64,000 nt of DNA, taken from assembly GCA_022779465.1 (NCBI GenBank), contig JALFTB010000003.1, positions 4,197 through 68,196 on the forward strand. Direction: 5' to 3'. A program made the translations under genes and the position numbers. Below, piece by piece: positions 43,084 through 50,630 of this stretch (position 1 is its first letter; the number at the start of each line of letters is the position of its first letter). Below the pieces are notes generated by a model that ran no database searches, had not been told where the DNA came from, and was given only the letters and a program-made list of their open reading frames with translations. This DNA is from CAG-533 sp022779465 (GTDB lineage: Bacteria; Bacillota_I; Bacilli_A; RF39; UBA660).

Positions 43084-44085
43084 ATGGAAAGAATTATAAC
43101 AAGTGAAGAACTAGAATCAGATAAATTTGAAACTAATATTAGACCACAACGTTTTGGTGAATATATTGGTCAAAATGAAGTAAAAGAAAATATTAAAGTT
43201 TTTGTTGAAGCTGCTAAAATGAGAGATGAAGCTTTAGATCATGTGTTACTATATGGCCCTCCAGGACTAGGTAAAACCACTTTAGCACATATTATTGCTA
43301 ATGAACTTGGAACCAACATTAAAACTACAACTGGACCAGCCCTAGAAAAAAGTGGTGATCTAGCCGCTGTTTTATCAACACTTGAACCCGGAGATGTCTT
43401 ATTTATTGATGAAATTCATCGCATTCCTAAGTTCATTGAAGAAATCCTTTATCCAGCAATGGAAGATTTTGAATTAGATATCGTCGTAGGCCAAGAAGGT
43501 TCAAGTAGAAGCATCAAAATAGACCTTCCACCATTTACCTTAGTTGGAGCTACCACTAGAGCAGGAGATATTTCGGCCCCTTTAAGAGACCGTTTTGGAA
43601 TCGTATCTAAGTTAAACTATTACTCTGAAGAAGAACTAAAAGAAATAATTAAAAGAACCAGTAAAGTCCTAGAAATGGATATTACTGACGAATCAGCCTT
43701 AGAACTAGCAAAAAGAAGTCGTAAAACCCCAAGAATCGCCAATAGATTATTTAAAAGAGTAAGAGATTTTGCCCAAGTAAAAGGTGAAAGTGAAATATCT
43801 ATTGAAACAACCAAAGAAGCCTTAGAACGCTTAAAAGTAGATACATATGGACTAGACCAAGTTGATATCGAATATCTAGAAAGCTTAATAAATAAATTTA
43901 ATGGTGGTCCAGTTGGTGTTGAAACCATTGCATCATCAATCGGTGAAGAAGTATCAACCCTAGAAGATGTTGTTGAACCATATCTAATGCAAGAAGGATT
44001 TATTAAAAGAACCCAAAGAGGAAGAATTGCCACCGATAAAAGTTATAGTCACATTAAAAAACAAGGAGGAGGAACCCTATTTTGA
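43084..44085 (+). CDS. ruvB: Holliday junction branch-migration ATPase RuvB
   Basis: The 333-residue AAA+ protein has FGEYIGQ, Walker A LLYGPPGLGKTTLA, Walker B LFIDEIHR, sensor GATTRAGDISAPLRDRFG and the C-terminal winged helix (EPYLMQEGFIKRTQRGRIAT). With RuvA it drives branch migration. RBS AAGGGGAG. The stop TGA overlaps the TTG start of glyA. Confidence 0.95.
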   Translation: MERIITSEELESDKFETNIRPQRFGEYIGQNEVKENIKVFVEAAKMRDEALDHVLLYGPPGLGKTTLAHIIANELGTNIKTTTGPALEKSGDLAAVLSTLEPGDVLFIDEIHRIPKFIEEILYPAMEDFELDIVVGQEGSSRSIKIDLPPFTLVGATTRAGDISAPLRDRFGIVSKLNYYSEEELKEIIKRTSKVLEMDITDESALELAKRSRKTPRIANRLFKRVRDFAQVKGESEISIETTKEALERLKVDTYGLDQVDIEYLESLINKFNGGPVGVETIASSIGEEVSTLEDVVEPYLMQEGFIKRTQRGRIATDKSYSHIKKQGGGTLF

Positions 44086-45305
44086 ATCGTAAACTATCCA
44101 AATTACTCAAACAAGAAGCAACTAGACAGGAAGAAAATATTGAATTAATTGCCAGTGAAAATTACGTATCAAAAGACATTTTAAAACTACAAGGAAGTAT
44201 CCTAACCAATAAATATGCTGAAGGTTATCCAGGGAAAAAATATTATGGTGGTTGTGAATATATTGATCAAATTGAAACTATGGCAATTGAATATGCCTGC
44301 AAATTATTTAAATGTAAATACGCTAACGTACAACCTCATTCCGGATCAAATGCAAATATGGCCGTTTATAAAGCCTTATTAAATCTTGGTGATACTGTTC
44401 TTGGTATGGATTTATCCAATGGTGGTCATTTAACCCATGGACATCCTATGAATTTTAGTGGTAAAGAATATAACATCGTAAGTTATACAGTTGACCCTGA
44501 AACCGAAACAATCGACTATGAAAATGTTCGTAAAATAGCTTTAGAATCAAAACCAAAAATGATTATCGCCGGAGCAAGTGCTTATTCAAGATTAATAGAT
44601 TTCAAAAAATTCAAAGAAATAGCCGATGAAGTAGGGGCATACTTAATGGTAGATATGGCTCATATTGCTGGCTTAGTAGCCGCTAAAGCCCATCCATCCC
44701 CATTTCCTTATGCCGATGTTGTAACAACAACAACACATAAAACCTTAAGAGGACCAAGAGGTGGCTTAATCCTAACAAACGATGAAGAAATTGCTAAAAA
44801 AATTGATAAAACCATCTTTCCTGGAATTCAAGGTGGACCTCTTATACATGTTATAGCTGCTAAACTTCAATGTTTTTCAGAAGCTCTAGAACCAGAATTT
44901 GTTATATACATTGAAAACGTTGTTAAAAACGCTAAAGCCTTAGCAAATTCCTTAAAAGAACAAGGAGTAAGAGTAATTTCAGGTGGAACCGATAATCACT
45001 TATTATTAATAGATGTTAAATCAAAATTTAATCTAACTGGTAAAGAAGCGGAAAACATCTTAGATCAAATCAATATAACAACCAATAAAAATACCATACC
45101 AAAAGAAACCGAAAGTCCATTCAAAACATCGGGGCTAAGATTAGGATCAGCTGCCATGACAACCAGAGGTTTAACCGAAGAAGACTTTAAACAAATCGGT
45201 CAAATTATTGTCAAAGCCCTTGATAATAAAGATAATGAACAAGTGTTATATACTTTGAAACAAGAAGTATTAAATATAACAAAAAAATATCCAATTTATA
45301 AATAG
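44082..45305 (+). CDS. glyA: Serine hydroxymethyltransferase
   Basis: The 407-residue protein carries ENIELIASENYVS, YAEGYPGKKYYGGCEYID, the PHSGSNAN block and the PLP-lysine region TTTTHKTLRGPRGG. It makes glycine and methylene-THF from serine. The start is TTG 44082, which overlaps the ruvB stop; AAGGAGGAGG (44063-44072) gives ideal spacing. It feeds the following thyA and dfrA genes: methylene-THF is the ThyA substrate. Confidence 0.93.
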   Translation: MNRKLSKLLKQEATRQEENIELIASENYVSKDILKLQGSILTNKYAEGYPGKKYYGGCEYIDQIETMAIEYACKLFKCKYANVQPHSGSNANMAVYKALLNLGDTVLGMDLSNGGHLTHGHPMNFSGKEYNIVSYTVDPETETIDYENVRKIALESKPKMIIAGASAYSRLIDFKKFKEIADEVGAYLMVDMAHIAGLVAAKAHPSPFPYADVVTTTTHKTLRGPRGGLILTNDEEIAKKIDKTIFPGIQGGPLIHVIAAKLQCFSEALEPEFVIYIENVVKNAKALANSLKEQGVRVISGGTDNHLLLIDVKSKFNLTGKEAENILDQINITTNKNTIPKETESPFKTSGLRLGSAAMTTRGLTEEDFKQIGQIIVKALDNKDNEQVLYTLKQEVLNITKKYPIYK

Positions 45306-45322
45306 AAGGAAGGTAATTAAAA

Positions 45323-46222
45323 ATGACTAAATGGGATAAAGAGTATATTAAATTATGTAAAAAAATTTTAAAAGAGGGAAAAGAAGTAGAAAATAGAACC
45401 GGTGTAAATACTATCAAAATACCATCATATCACTTACATTTTGACTTAAGAGAAGAATTTCCAGTTCTAGCAACAAAACAATTATTTTTTAGACAAGCAA
45501 TTCTAGAAATGTTATGGATTTATCAAGCACAAAGTAACGACGTAAGATGGTTACAAGAAAGAAACGTTCATATTTGGGATGAATGGGAAATTGCTGACGA
45601 TGGCGCATGGCATGCTACTCAAAACGTTATGGAAAACGGCAAATATGTCAAAAAAGATATCGTTAAACAATTTCCAAAAGGATTTGAACACACCATTGGA
45701 ACTGCCTATGGTTATATCGTAAATAAATTCCAAATGACTCAAAACCTAATCAAAACAATCAAAGAAAATCCAACAGATCGAAGAATGGTTATGACCCTAT
45801 GGCAAAATGATTATTTAGACACAGCAGTTCTACCATCATGTGTATGGAGTAGTGAATGGGATGTAACCGATGGTTACCTAAATTTATGGGTACATCAAAG
45901 AAGCTGTGATGTTCCTCTAGGCTTACCATTTAACGTAACCCAATATGCAACTCTTTTATCATTAATTGCTCAAGTAACCGGCTTAAAACCAGGAACAATA
46001 GATTGGTCAATTAAAGATGCTCATATCTATGTTAACCAAGTAGAAGGAATCAAAGAACAAATAAACAGATTTGATACAGAAGAAGATATCCCAGCACCAA
46101 AATTATGGATTAACCCAGATATCGATGATTTCTTCAAATTTGATAATTCAAAAGATTGCTTAGACATTAAAGTAGTAGACTACAAACATATGGGACCAAT
46201 TAGATTCCCACTTGCTCAATAA
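45323..46222 (+). CDS. thyA: Thymidylate synthase
   Basis: The 299-residue protein has NRTGVNT, FPVLATKQLFFR, the catalytic Cys in LPSCVWSSEW, the HQRSCDVPLGLPFNVTQY block and KDAHIYVNQ. It methylates dUMP using methylene-THF and gives DHF. The residue after the catalytic Cys is Val rather than His, as in some Firmicute/phage ThyA proteins. RBS AGAAGGAAGG. Its stop overlaps the ATG of the DHFR gene. Confidence 0.93.
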   Translation: MTKWDKEYIKLCKKILKEGKEVENRTGVNTIKIPSYHLHFDLREEFPVLATKQLFFRQAILEMLWIYQAQSNDVRWLQERNVHIWDEWEIADDGAWHATQNVMENGKYVKKDIVKQFPKGFEHTIGTAYGYIVNKFQMTQNLIKTIKENPTDRRMVMTLWQNDYLDTAVLPSCVWSSEWDVTDGYLNLWVHQRSCDVPLGLPFNVTQYATLLSLIAQVTGLKPGTIDWSIKDAHIYVNQVEGIKEQINRFDTEEDIPAPKLWINPDIDDFFKFDNSKDCLDIKVVDYKHMGPIRFPLAQ

Positions 46223-46704
46223 TGAATAATCTATCATTAATAGCAGCAATCGGCGCTTCAAATGAACTAGGTAAAAATAATGATTTAATCTGGCATTTAC
46301 ATGAAGATATGAAATTCTTTAGAACCCAAACATCAGGTAAAACCATCATCATGGGAAGAAAATGCTTCGAATCATTACCAGGCTTACTTCCTAATCGTAA
46401 ACATATAATCCTAACAAACAATAAAAATTATCAAGTTGATGGTGCTATAATATTTCATACCAAAGAAGAAGTACTAAATTATATTAAAACAACTAAAGAA
46501 GAATGCTTTATAATAGGTGGCGCTAAAATATATGAATTATTTTTACCATATTGTAAATATCTATATCTAACAGAAATAGAAGATACCAAAGAAGCAGATG
46601 TCTACTTCCCAACATTTGATAAAACAAAATATACCAAAGAAATAATCAAAGAATTAGAAGAAAATAATATCAAATATAAATTTACCAAATACACAAGAAT
46701 CTAA
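46222..46704 (+). CDS. dfrA: Dihydrofolate reductase
   Basis: The 160-residue protein has LIAAIGASNELGKNNDLIWHLHEDMKFF (active site), GKTIIMGRKCFESLP, RKHIILTNN and FIIGGAKIYELFLPY. It regenerates THF from the DHF produced by ThyA; the two are translationally coupled (TAATG). Together with glyA they form a complete thymidylate cycle. A terminator overlaps the stop. Confidence 0.93.
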   Translation: MNNLSLIAAIGASNELGKNNDLIWHLHEDMKFFRTQTSGKTIIMGRKCFESLPGLLPNRKHIILTNNKNYQVDGAIIFHTKEEVLNYIKTTKEECFIIGGAKIYELFLPYCKYLYLTEIEDTKEADVYFPTFDKTKYTKEIIKELEENNIKYKFTKYTRI

Positions 46705-46720
46705 CTTGTGTATTTTTTTT
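46688..46720 (+). terminator. Terminator of the folate/thymidylate operon
   Basis: AATACACAAG (46688-46697) pairs with CTTGTGTATT (46705-46714), then eight T. Confidence 0.9.
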
Positions 46721-46732
46721 GCCATTTTCGTC

Positions 46733-46838
46733 ATATGTAACGTTCCATTTTTGGCACTAAAATAGATACTTTTTCCAGAATTAACTTTCCAGTAGCGTCT
46801 GCAACCCAGATTTTATCTAAAAAAAATTGAAGCGTTTA
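46733..46838 (-). pseudogene. Possible remnant of a coding sequence (C-terminal fragment)
   Basis: Read on the minus strand, an open stretch of about 34 codons ends at a TGA (46735-46737) and encodes text such as KIWVADATGKLILEKVS and LVPKMERY, which has protein-like composition. There is no start and an in-frame stop lies just upstream. It may be the tail of a lost gene. I cannot name the family. Confidence 0.3.
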
Positions 46839-46844
46839 TTAATC

Positions 46845-46874
46845 TTGACCAAATAAATTAAATTATTGTACAAT
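46845..46874 (+). promoter_or_regulatory. Promoter of the camelysin-like surface gene
   Basis: TTGACC (46845-46850), 18-base spacer, TACAAT (46869-46874) with TG just upstream. Confidence 0.5.
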
Positions 46875-46905
46875 TAAATAGAAAAATAGGAGCGATTTAT
46901 TAACC

Positions 46906-48570
46906 ATGGAGAAAAAGAATAAAATAATAATTATAGCTATAGTTTTAGCTTTGGCAGTGTTATTTAGTGGATTAACATATGCATACTTCACATCGGCAAC
47001 ATCAAGTGAAAGCGGATCAACCATTGTAGCAAAAGGTGGGCAAATGAACGTTGTGTATGACAATAAGTCTGCTAATATCTCTGTATCAAATATCTATCCA
47101 AGAGAAGAAGCTTGGGTAACAAAGAAGTTCCAAGTAATAGGAAACAATACAACAGACTTATTAATGTTTTATAAAGTTAAAATGGTAATTGATAACAATG
47201 AATTTGGTTTAGATTTAAGTTATAAACTTACTGGAACTAACACAGCAAATAGTGGTGCTTTAATTCCAAATGTATCAAGTAATGCATACATTGGAGAGCA
47301 TGATGTGTCACTAGGAACAGGATATCATGTAAAAGGAACAAATAAAATTCATGAATATACATTACAGATATTTTTAAAACCAAGTAATACAGATCAAAAT
47401 TATGGACAAGAAGCTAATTTTGCAGCTCATTTAGTAATAGAAATAGATGGAACATCAACTACATCATCACCAAGTAATTGGGATAGTGCAGGAAGTAATA
47501 CACTTTTAGCCGGAATAAAAAAGAATTATGCAAGTCCTACTGCAACATTAACTAATCCAATAACAGATGCATCAGCATTAAATGAAGCAGTAATGAGTTT
47601 AGCTCCAGATGATTATGGAATTTCATATTATTTTAGAGGTAATGTACAAAATAACTTTGTATCATTTGCTAATATGTGTTGGAGAATTGTAAGAATAACA
47701 GGAGATGGCTCAATAAAACTTGCTTTATATGATTATTCATCTGCTAGTTGTACAAATACAGGTGATGATTTAGCATTTGCTAGATATAATGGAAACACAT
47801 ATAATACTTTGTTTAACAAAAAATATAATGATAATGCATATATAGGATTTATGTATGGAACGCCTAATTCAACTACATATGCAGCAACCCATGCAAATAT
47901 AAATAAAAGTACAATCTTACAAAACCTAGAAACATGGTATAAAGCAAAACTAACATCATATACAGATAAGTTAGCTGATACAATATGGTGTAATGATAGA
48001 AGTACAGTTAAAGATGTAACATTTAAATATGTTTCTTCAGAAAATGGAGTACTTAATAAAGATTCTATGCCATTTCCTGGTTTAGGATATAAACTAGATA
48101 TGACATTTTATGGTTCTGGAATAAGAAATTTTGGGGCTGAATCAAGTTTTAATAGTGTTACTTATGGAACAGGTCCTAGTTTAATATGTCCAAAAGACAA
48201 TGATAGAGGAAAGTTATCTAAATTTACGGTTACTGATACAGTAAATGGAAATGGTAACCTTGATTATAAGATTGGATTACTTACAGCAGATGAAATGGCT
48301 TTAGCTGGTATGACAACAAGTTCAGTATATTTCAATAATAATTATGATGAAACATCAGTAACATCTTATTTAAGAAGTAATGCAAACGGCGATTATTGGA
48401 CTCTTTCGCCGGTTACTTTCAATTTCGATGGCGCTAGAGTCTGGTGCTCTTATTCTGGTGACTATGGCGTAGGCGAATATAACGCGCTTCGTCCCGCTGT
48501 TTCTCTTAAATCTGCAACAACGATATCTGGTGGTAATGGTACATCCTCAAGTCCATTTATAGTTAATTAA
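46906..48570 (+). CDS. TasA/camelysin-like surface protein with C-type-lectin-like, putatively diversified C-terminus
   Basis: The 554-residue protein has a signal-anchor helix (about 6-24) followed by AYFTSATSSES, the start typical of TasA/camelysin-type SipW substrates. A beta-rich domain (about 30-185) and a Ser/Thr linker lead to a larger domain (about 200-554) containing CWRIVRITGDGSIKL and ending YWTLSPVTFNF...ALRPAVSLKS. That end has the form of the C-type-lectin/FGE-like fold used as variable domain in diversity-generating retroelements. Codon use changes abruptly at about 48382-48507 (62 of 126 bases are G or C by my count). No reverse transcriptase is in the window. A relative starts at 63282. 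Confidence 0.75.
   Translation: MEKKNKIIIIAIVLALAVLFSGLTYAYFTSATSSESGSTIVAKGGQMNVVYDNKSANISVSNIYPREEAWVTKKFQVIGNNTTDLLMFYKVKMVIDNNEFGLDLSYKLTGTNTANSGALIPNVSSNAYIGEHDVSLGTGYHVKGTNKIHEYTLQIFLKPSNTDQNYGQEANFAAHLVIEIDGTSTTSSPSNWDSAGSNTLLAGIKKNYASPTATLTNPITDASALNEAVMSLAPDDYGISYYFRGNVQNNFVSFANMCWRIVRITGDGSIKLALYDYSSASCTNTGDDLAFARYNGNTYNTLFNKKYNDNAYIGFMYGTPNSTTYAATHANINKSTILQNLETWYKAKLTSYTDKLADTIWCNDRSTVKDVTFKYVSSENGVLNKDSMPFPGLGYKLDMTFYGSGIRNFGAESSFNSVTYGTGPSLICPKDNDRGKLSKFTVTDTVNGNGNLDYKIGLLTADEMALAGMTTSSVYFNNNYDETSVTSYLRSNANGDYWTLSPVTFNFDGARVWCSYSGDYGVGEYNALRPAVSLKSATTISGGNGTSSSPFIVN
48382..48507 (+). other. Putative DGR variable region (VR)
   Basis: Within an AT-rich gene this stretch of 42 codons shifts to many codons ending in C, T or G (TCG CCG, TTC, GGC, GTC, TGC, GAC, GCG, CCC). 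It encodes the exposed part of the lectin-like fold (WTLSP to RPAVSL). Variable residues sit in NNY codons, as expected if adenines of AAY codons in a template repeat were mutated. The template repeat was not found in the window. Confidence 0.45.
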
Positions 48571-48572
48571 AA

Positions 48573-48602
48573 CAAGCATCTGACAAAGATGCTTTTAATT
48601 TA
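48573..48602 (+). terminator. Intrinsic terminator
   Basis: AAGCATCT pairs with AGATGCTT around GACAA; the T run is short. Confidence 0.65.
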
Positions 48603-48640
48603 CTTATTTTTGTAATATAATACCGGTGGATGTGATTTAA

Positions 48641-49666
48641 ATGAAAACTGATGATTTTGATTATGAATTACCTAAAGAGTTGATTGCTCAAACTCCTCTT
48701 AAAAACCGAAGTGAATCTAAACTTCTTGTTATGGACAGAGTAACCGGAGCTTTAGAACATAAACATTTTTATGACATTATTGATTATTTAAATAAAGGTG
48801 ATGCCTTAGTTATTAATGATACTAAAGTTATTCCTGCGAGAATAATTGGTGTTAAAGAAGAAACTGGTGCTGTTATTGAGCTTCTACTATTAAAAGATGA
48901 AGTAGGTGACACTTGGGAATGCCTTGCTAAACCTCAAAAAAGATTAAAAGTAGGTACTATCATTACATTTGGTAATGGTGAATTAAAAGCTAAAGTAAGA
49001 GAAACTAGAGAAGAAGGTATTACCATTGTTGATTTAATTTACGATGGCATCCTTATGGAAATTTTAGAACATCTAGGAACTATGCCACTTCCTCCATATA
49101 TTCATGAAAAACTAAAAGAGCAAGATAGATATCAAACTGTTTACGCTAAAAACTATGGTTCTGCTGCTGCACCAACTGCCGGCTTACATTTTACAACTGA
49201 ACTTTTAGATAAAATAAAAGCTAAAGGTATTGAAATCGTTCATGTAACTTTACATGTTGGTTTAGGAACCTTTAGACCAGTTAATGTTGAAGATGTAACT
49301 AAACATGTTATGCACACTGAACATTACATTGTTACCAAAGAAGCAGCTGATAAACTAAATGAAATCAAAGCAAATGGCGGTAAAATCATTGCTGTTGGTA
49401 CCACCTCAGTTCGTACCCTTGAAACCGTTATTTCTAAAAATGATAAATTCGTTCCAAGTAATGATGACACTAATATCTTTATCTATCCTGGTTTCACCTT
49501 TAGAGCTATAGATGGACTTATCACTAATTTTCATTTACCAAAAAGTACTTTAGTAATGTTAGTTTCTGCCTTCTCATCAAAAGCAAACATTATGAATGCT
49601 TACCAAGAAGCTATAAATCATAACTATCGTTTCTTTAGTTTTGGAGATGCCATGTTTATAAAATAG
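48641..49666 (+). CDS. queA: S-adenosylmethionine:tRNA ribosyltransferase-isomerase
   Basis: The 341-residue protein has DFDYELPKELIAQTPL, NDTKVIPARIIG, YGSAAAPTAGLHFT, HVGLGTFRPV and TNFHLPKSTL, all typical of QueA. It makes epoxyqueuosine in tRNA from preQ1-modified bases. RBS GGTGGATGTGAT. The next gene, whiA, starts 14 bases after its stop and probably shares the transcript. Confidence 0.95.
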   Translation: MKTDDFDYELPKELIAQTPLKNRSESKLLVMDRVTGALEHKHFYDIIDYLNKGDALVINDTKVIPARIIGVKEETGAVIELLLLKDEVGDTWECLAKPQKRLKVGTIITFGNGELKAKVRETREEGITIVDLIYDGILMEILEHLGTMPLPPYIHEKLKEQDRYQTVYAKNYGSAAAPTAGLHFTTELLDKIKAKGIEIVHVTLHVGLGTFRPVNVEDVTKHVMHTEHYIVTKEAADKLNEIKANGGKIIAVGTTSVRTLETVISKNDKFVPSNDDTNIFIYPGFTFRAIDGLITNFHLPKSTLVMLVSAFSSKANIMNAYQEAINHNYRFFSFGDAMFIK

Positions 49667-49680
49667 AAAGGAAAGTAATT

Positions 49681-50583
49681 ATGACTTTTACTACCCAAAT
49701 AAAAGATGAAATAACTAAAAATTATGATTCAACTCCTGAATCTTTAATTTCTTTATGCACATACTTACGTTTTAATAGTACTTTTGATAATCATAAAATA
49801 TCAGTTTATACTGAAAATGCTTCTGTAGCTAGATGGTTATTTAAGCTTCTTAAATTTCATTATAACGTTGAAATTAAATTAACTACACGTACTATAAAAA
49901 GATTTAAAAAAAGAAATATTTATATTTTAGAAATCAAAGATAAATATGATTATATTACTAGTGATATTGATAATACTTTAAATAATATTAAAGAGGGTAG
50001 TACTGAAGAAAAGATTGCTTTCTTAAAAGGAATATTTTTATCTTGTGGAAGTATTAATGATCCTAAAAAGAATATGTATCATTTAGAGTTTTTAATTAAA
50101 GATCATAAAGATGCTAAACTTGTTAATTCTATTCTTTTAGATTTAAGATTTAATAGTAAGATTTTAAAACGTGATCGTGAATATATGGTTTATATTAAAC
50201 AAGCTGAAAATATTAGTGACTTTATTAGGTATTTAAACGCTGTTAATGCCCTTTTTTACTTTGAGGATATAAGAATATACAAAGATCATAAAAATATGGT
50301 TAATAGGCTTAATAATTGTGAACAAGCTAATGCTGAGAAATCATTTAAAACTAGTAAACAAATAATAGATAATATTACTTACTTAGAAGAAAATAATCTA
50401 ATTATGTTATTAGATGAAAGAACCAAAGAAATAATATCTTATAAAAAGAAATATCCCGAAACATCAATGGGAGAATTAGCTGAAATAGTTTCCATCGAAA
50501 CCAATAAATCCATCACAAAATCAGGAATAAATCACCACTTTAGAAAAATAAATGAACTAGTTAGAAAACATAAAACTAACTAG
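49681..50583 (+). CDS. whiA: WhiA-family DNA-binding regulator
   Basis: The 300-residue protein begins MTFTTQIKDEI, has two LAGLIDADG-like halves (FLKGIFLSCGSINDPKKNMYHLEF), the RLNNCEQANAEK block and a C-terminal WhiA helix-turn-helix (MGELAEIV...SKSGINHHFRK). WhiA affects cell division and chromosome segregation in Gram-positives. RBS AGAAAGGAA. A terminator overlaps its stop. Confidence 0.9.
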   Translation: MTFTTQIKDEITKNYDSTPESLISLCTYLRFNSTFDNHKISVYTENASVARWLFKLLKFHYNVEIKLTTRTIKRFKKRNIYILEIKDKYDYITSDIDNTLNNIKEGSTEEKIAFLKGIFLSCGSINDPKKNMYHLEFLIKDHKDAKLVNSILLDLRFNSKILKRDREYMVYIKQAENISDFIRYLNAVNALFYFEDIRIYKDHKNMVNRLNNCEQANAEKSFKTSKQIIDNITYLEENNLIMLLDERTKEIISYKKKYPETSMGELAEIVSIETNKSITKSGINHHFRKINELVRKHKTN

Positions 50584-50592
50584 TTTTTTTAT
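50572..50592 (+). terminator. Terminator overlapping the whiA stop
   Basis: AAAACT (50572-50577) pairs with AGTTTT (50582-50587), then T run. Confidence 0.65.
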
Positions 50593-50600
50593 TATCAGTT

Positions 50601-50609
50601 TGCTATAAT
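50601..50609 (+). promoter_or_regulatory. Extended -10 promoter of second adhesin gene
   Basis: TG-C-TATAAT (TATAAT 50604-50609), followed by RBS AGGTGA (50621-50626). Confidence 0.6.
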
Positions 50610-50630
50610 GAATTTATAGTAGGTGAGAAT

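Noticed and set aside
45323..46222. ThyA as catalytically impaired because the residue after the catalytic Cys is Val instead of His
   Set aside because: The Cys and the rest of the active site are present, and this variation is found in some Firmicute and phage thymidylate synthases.
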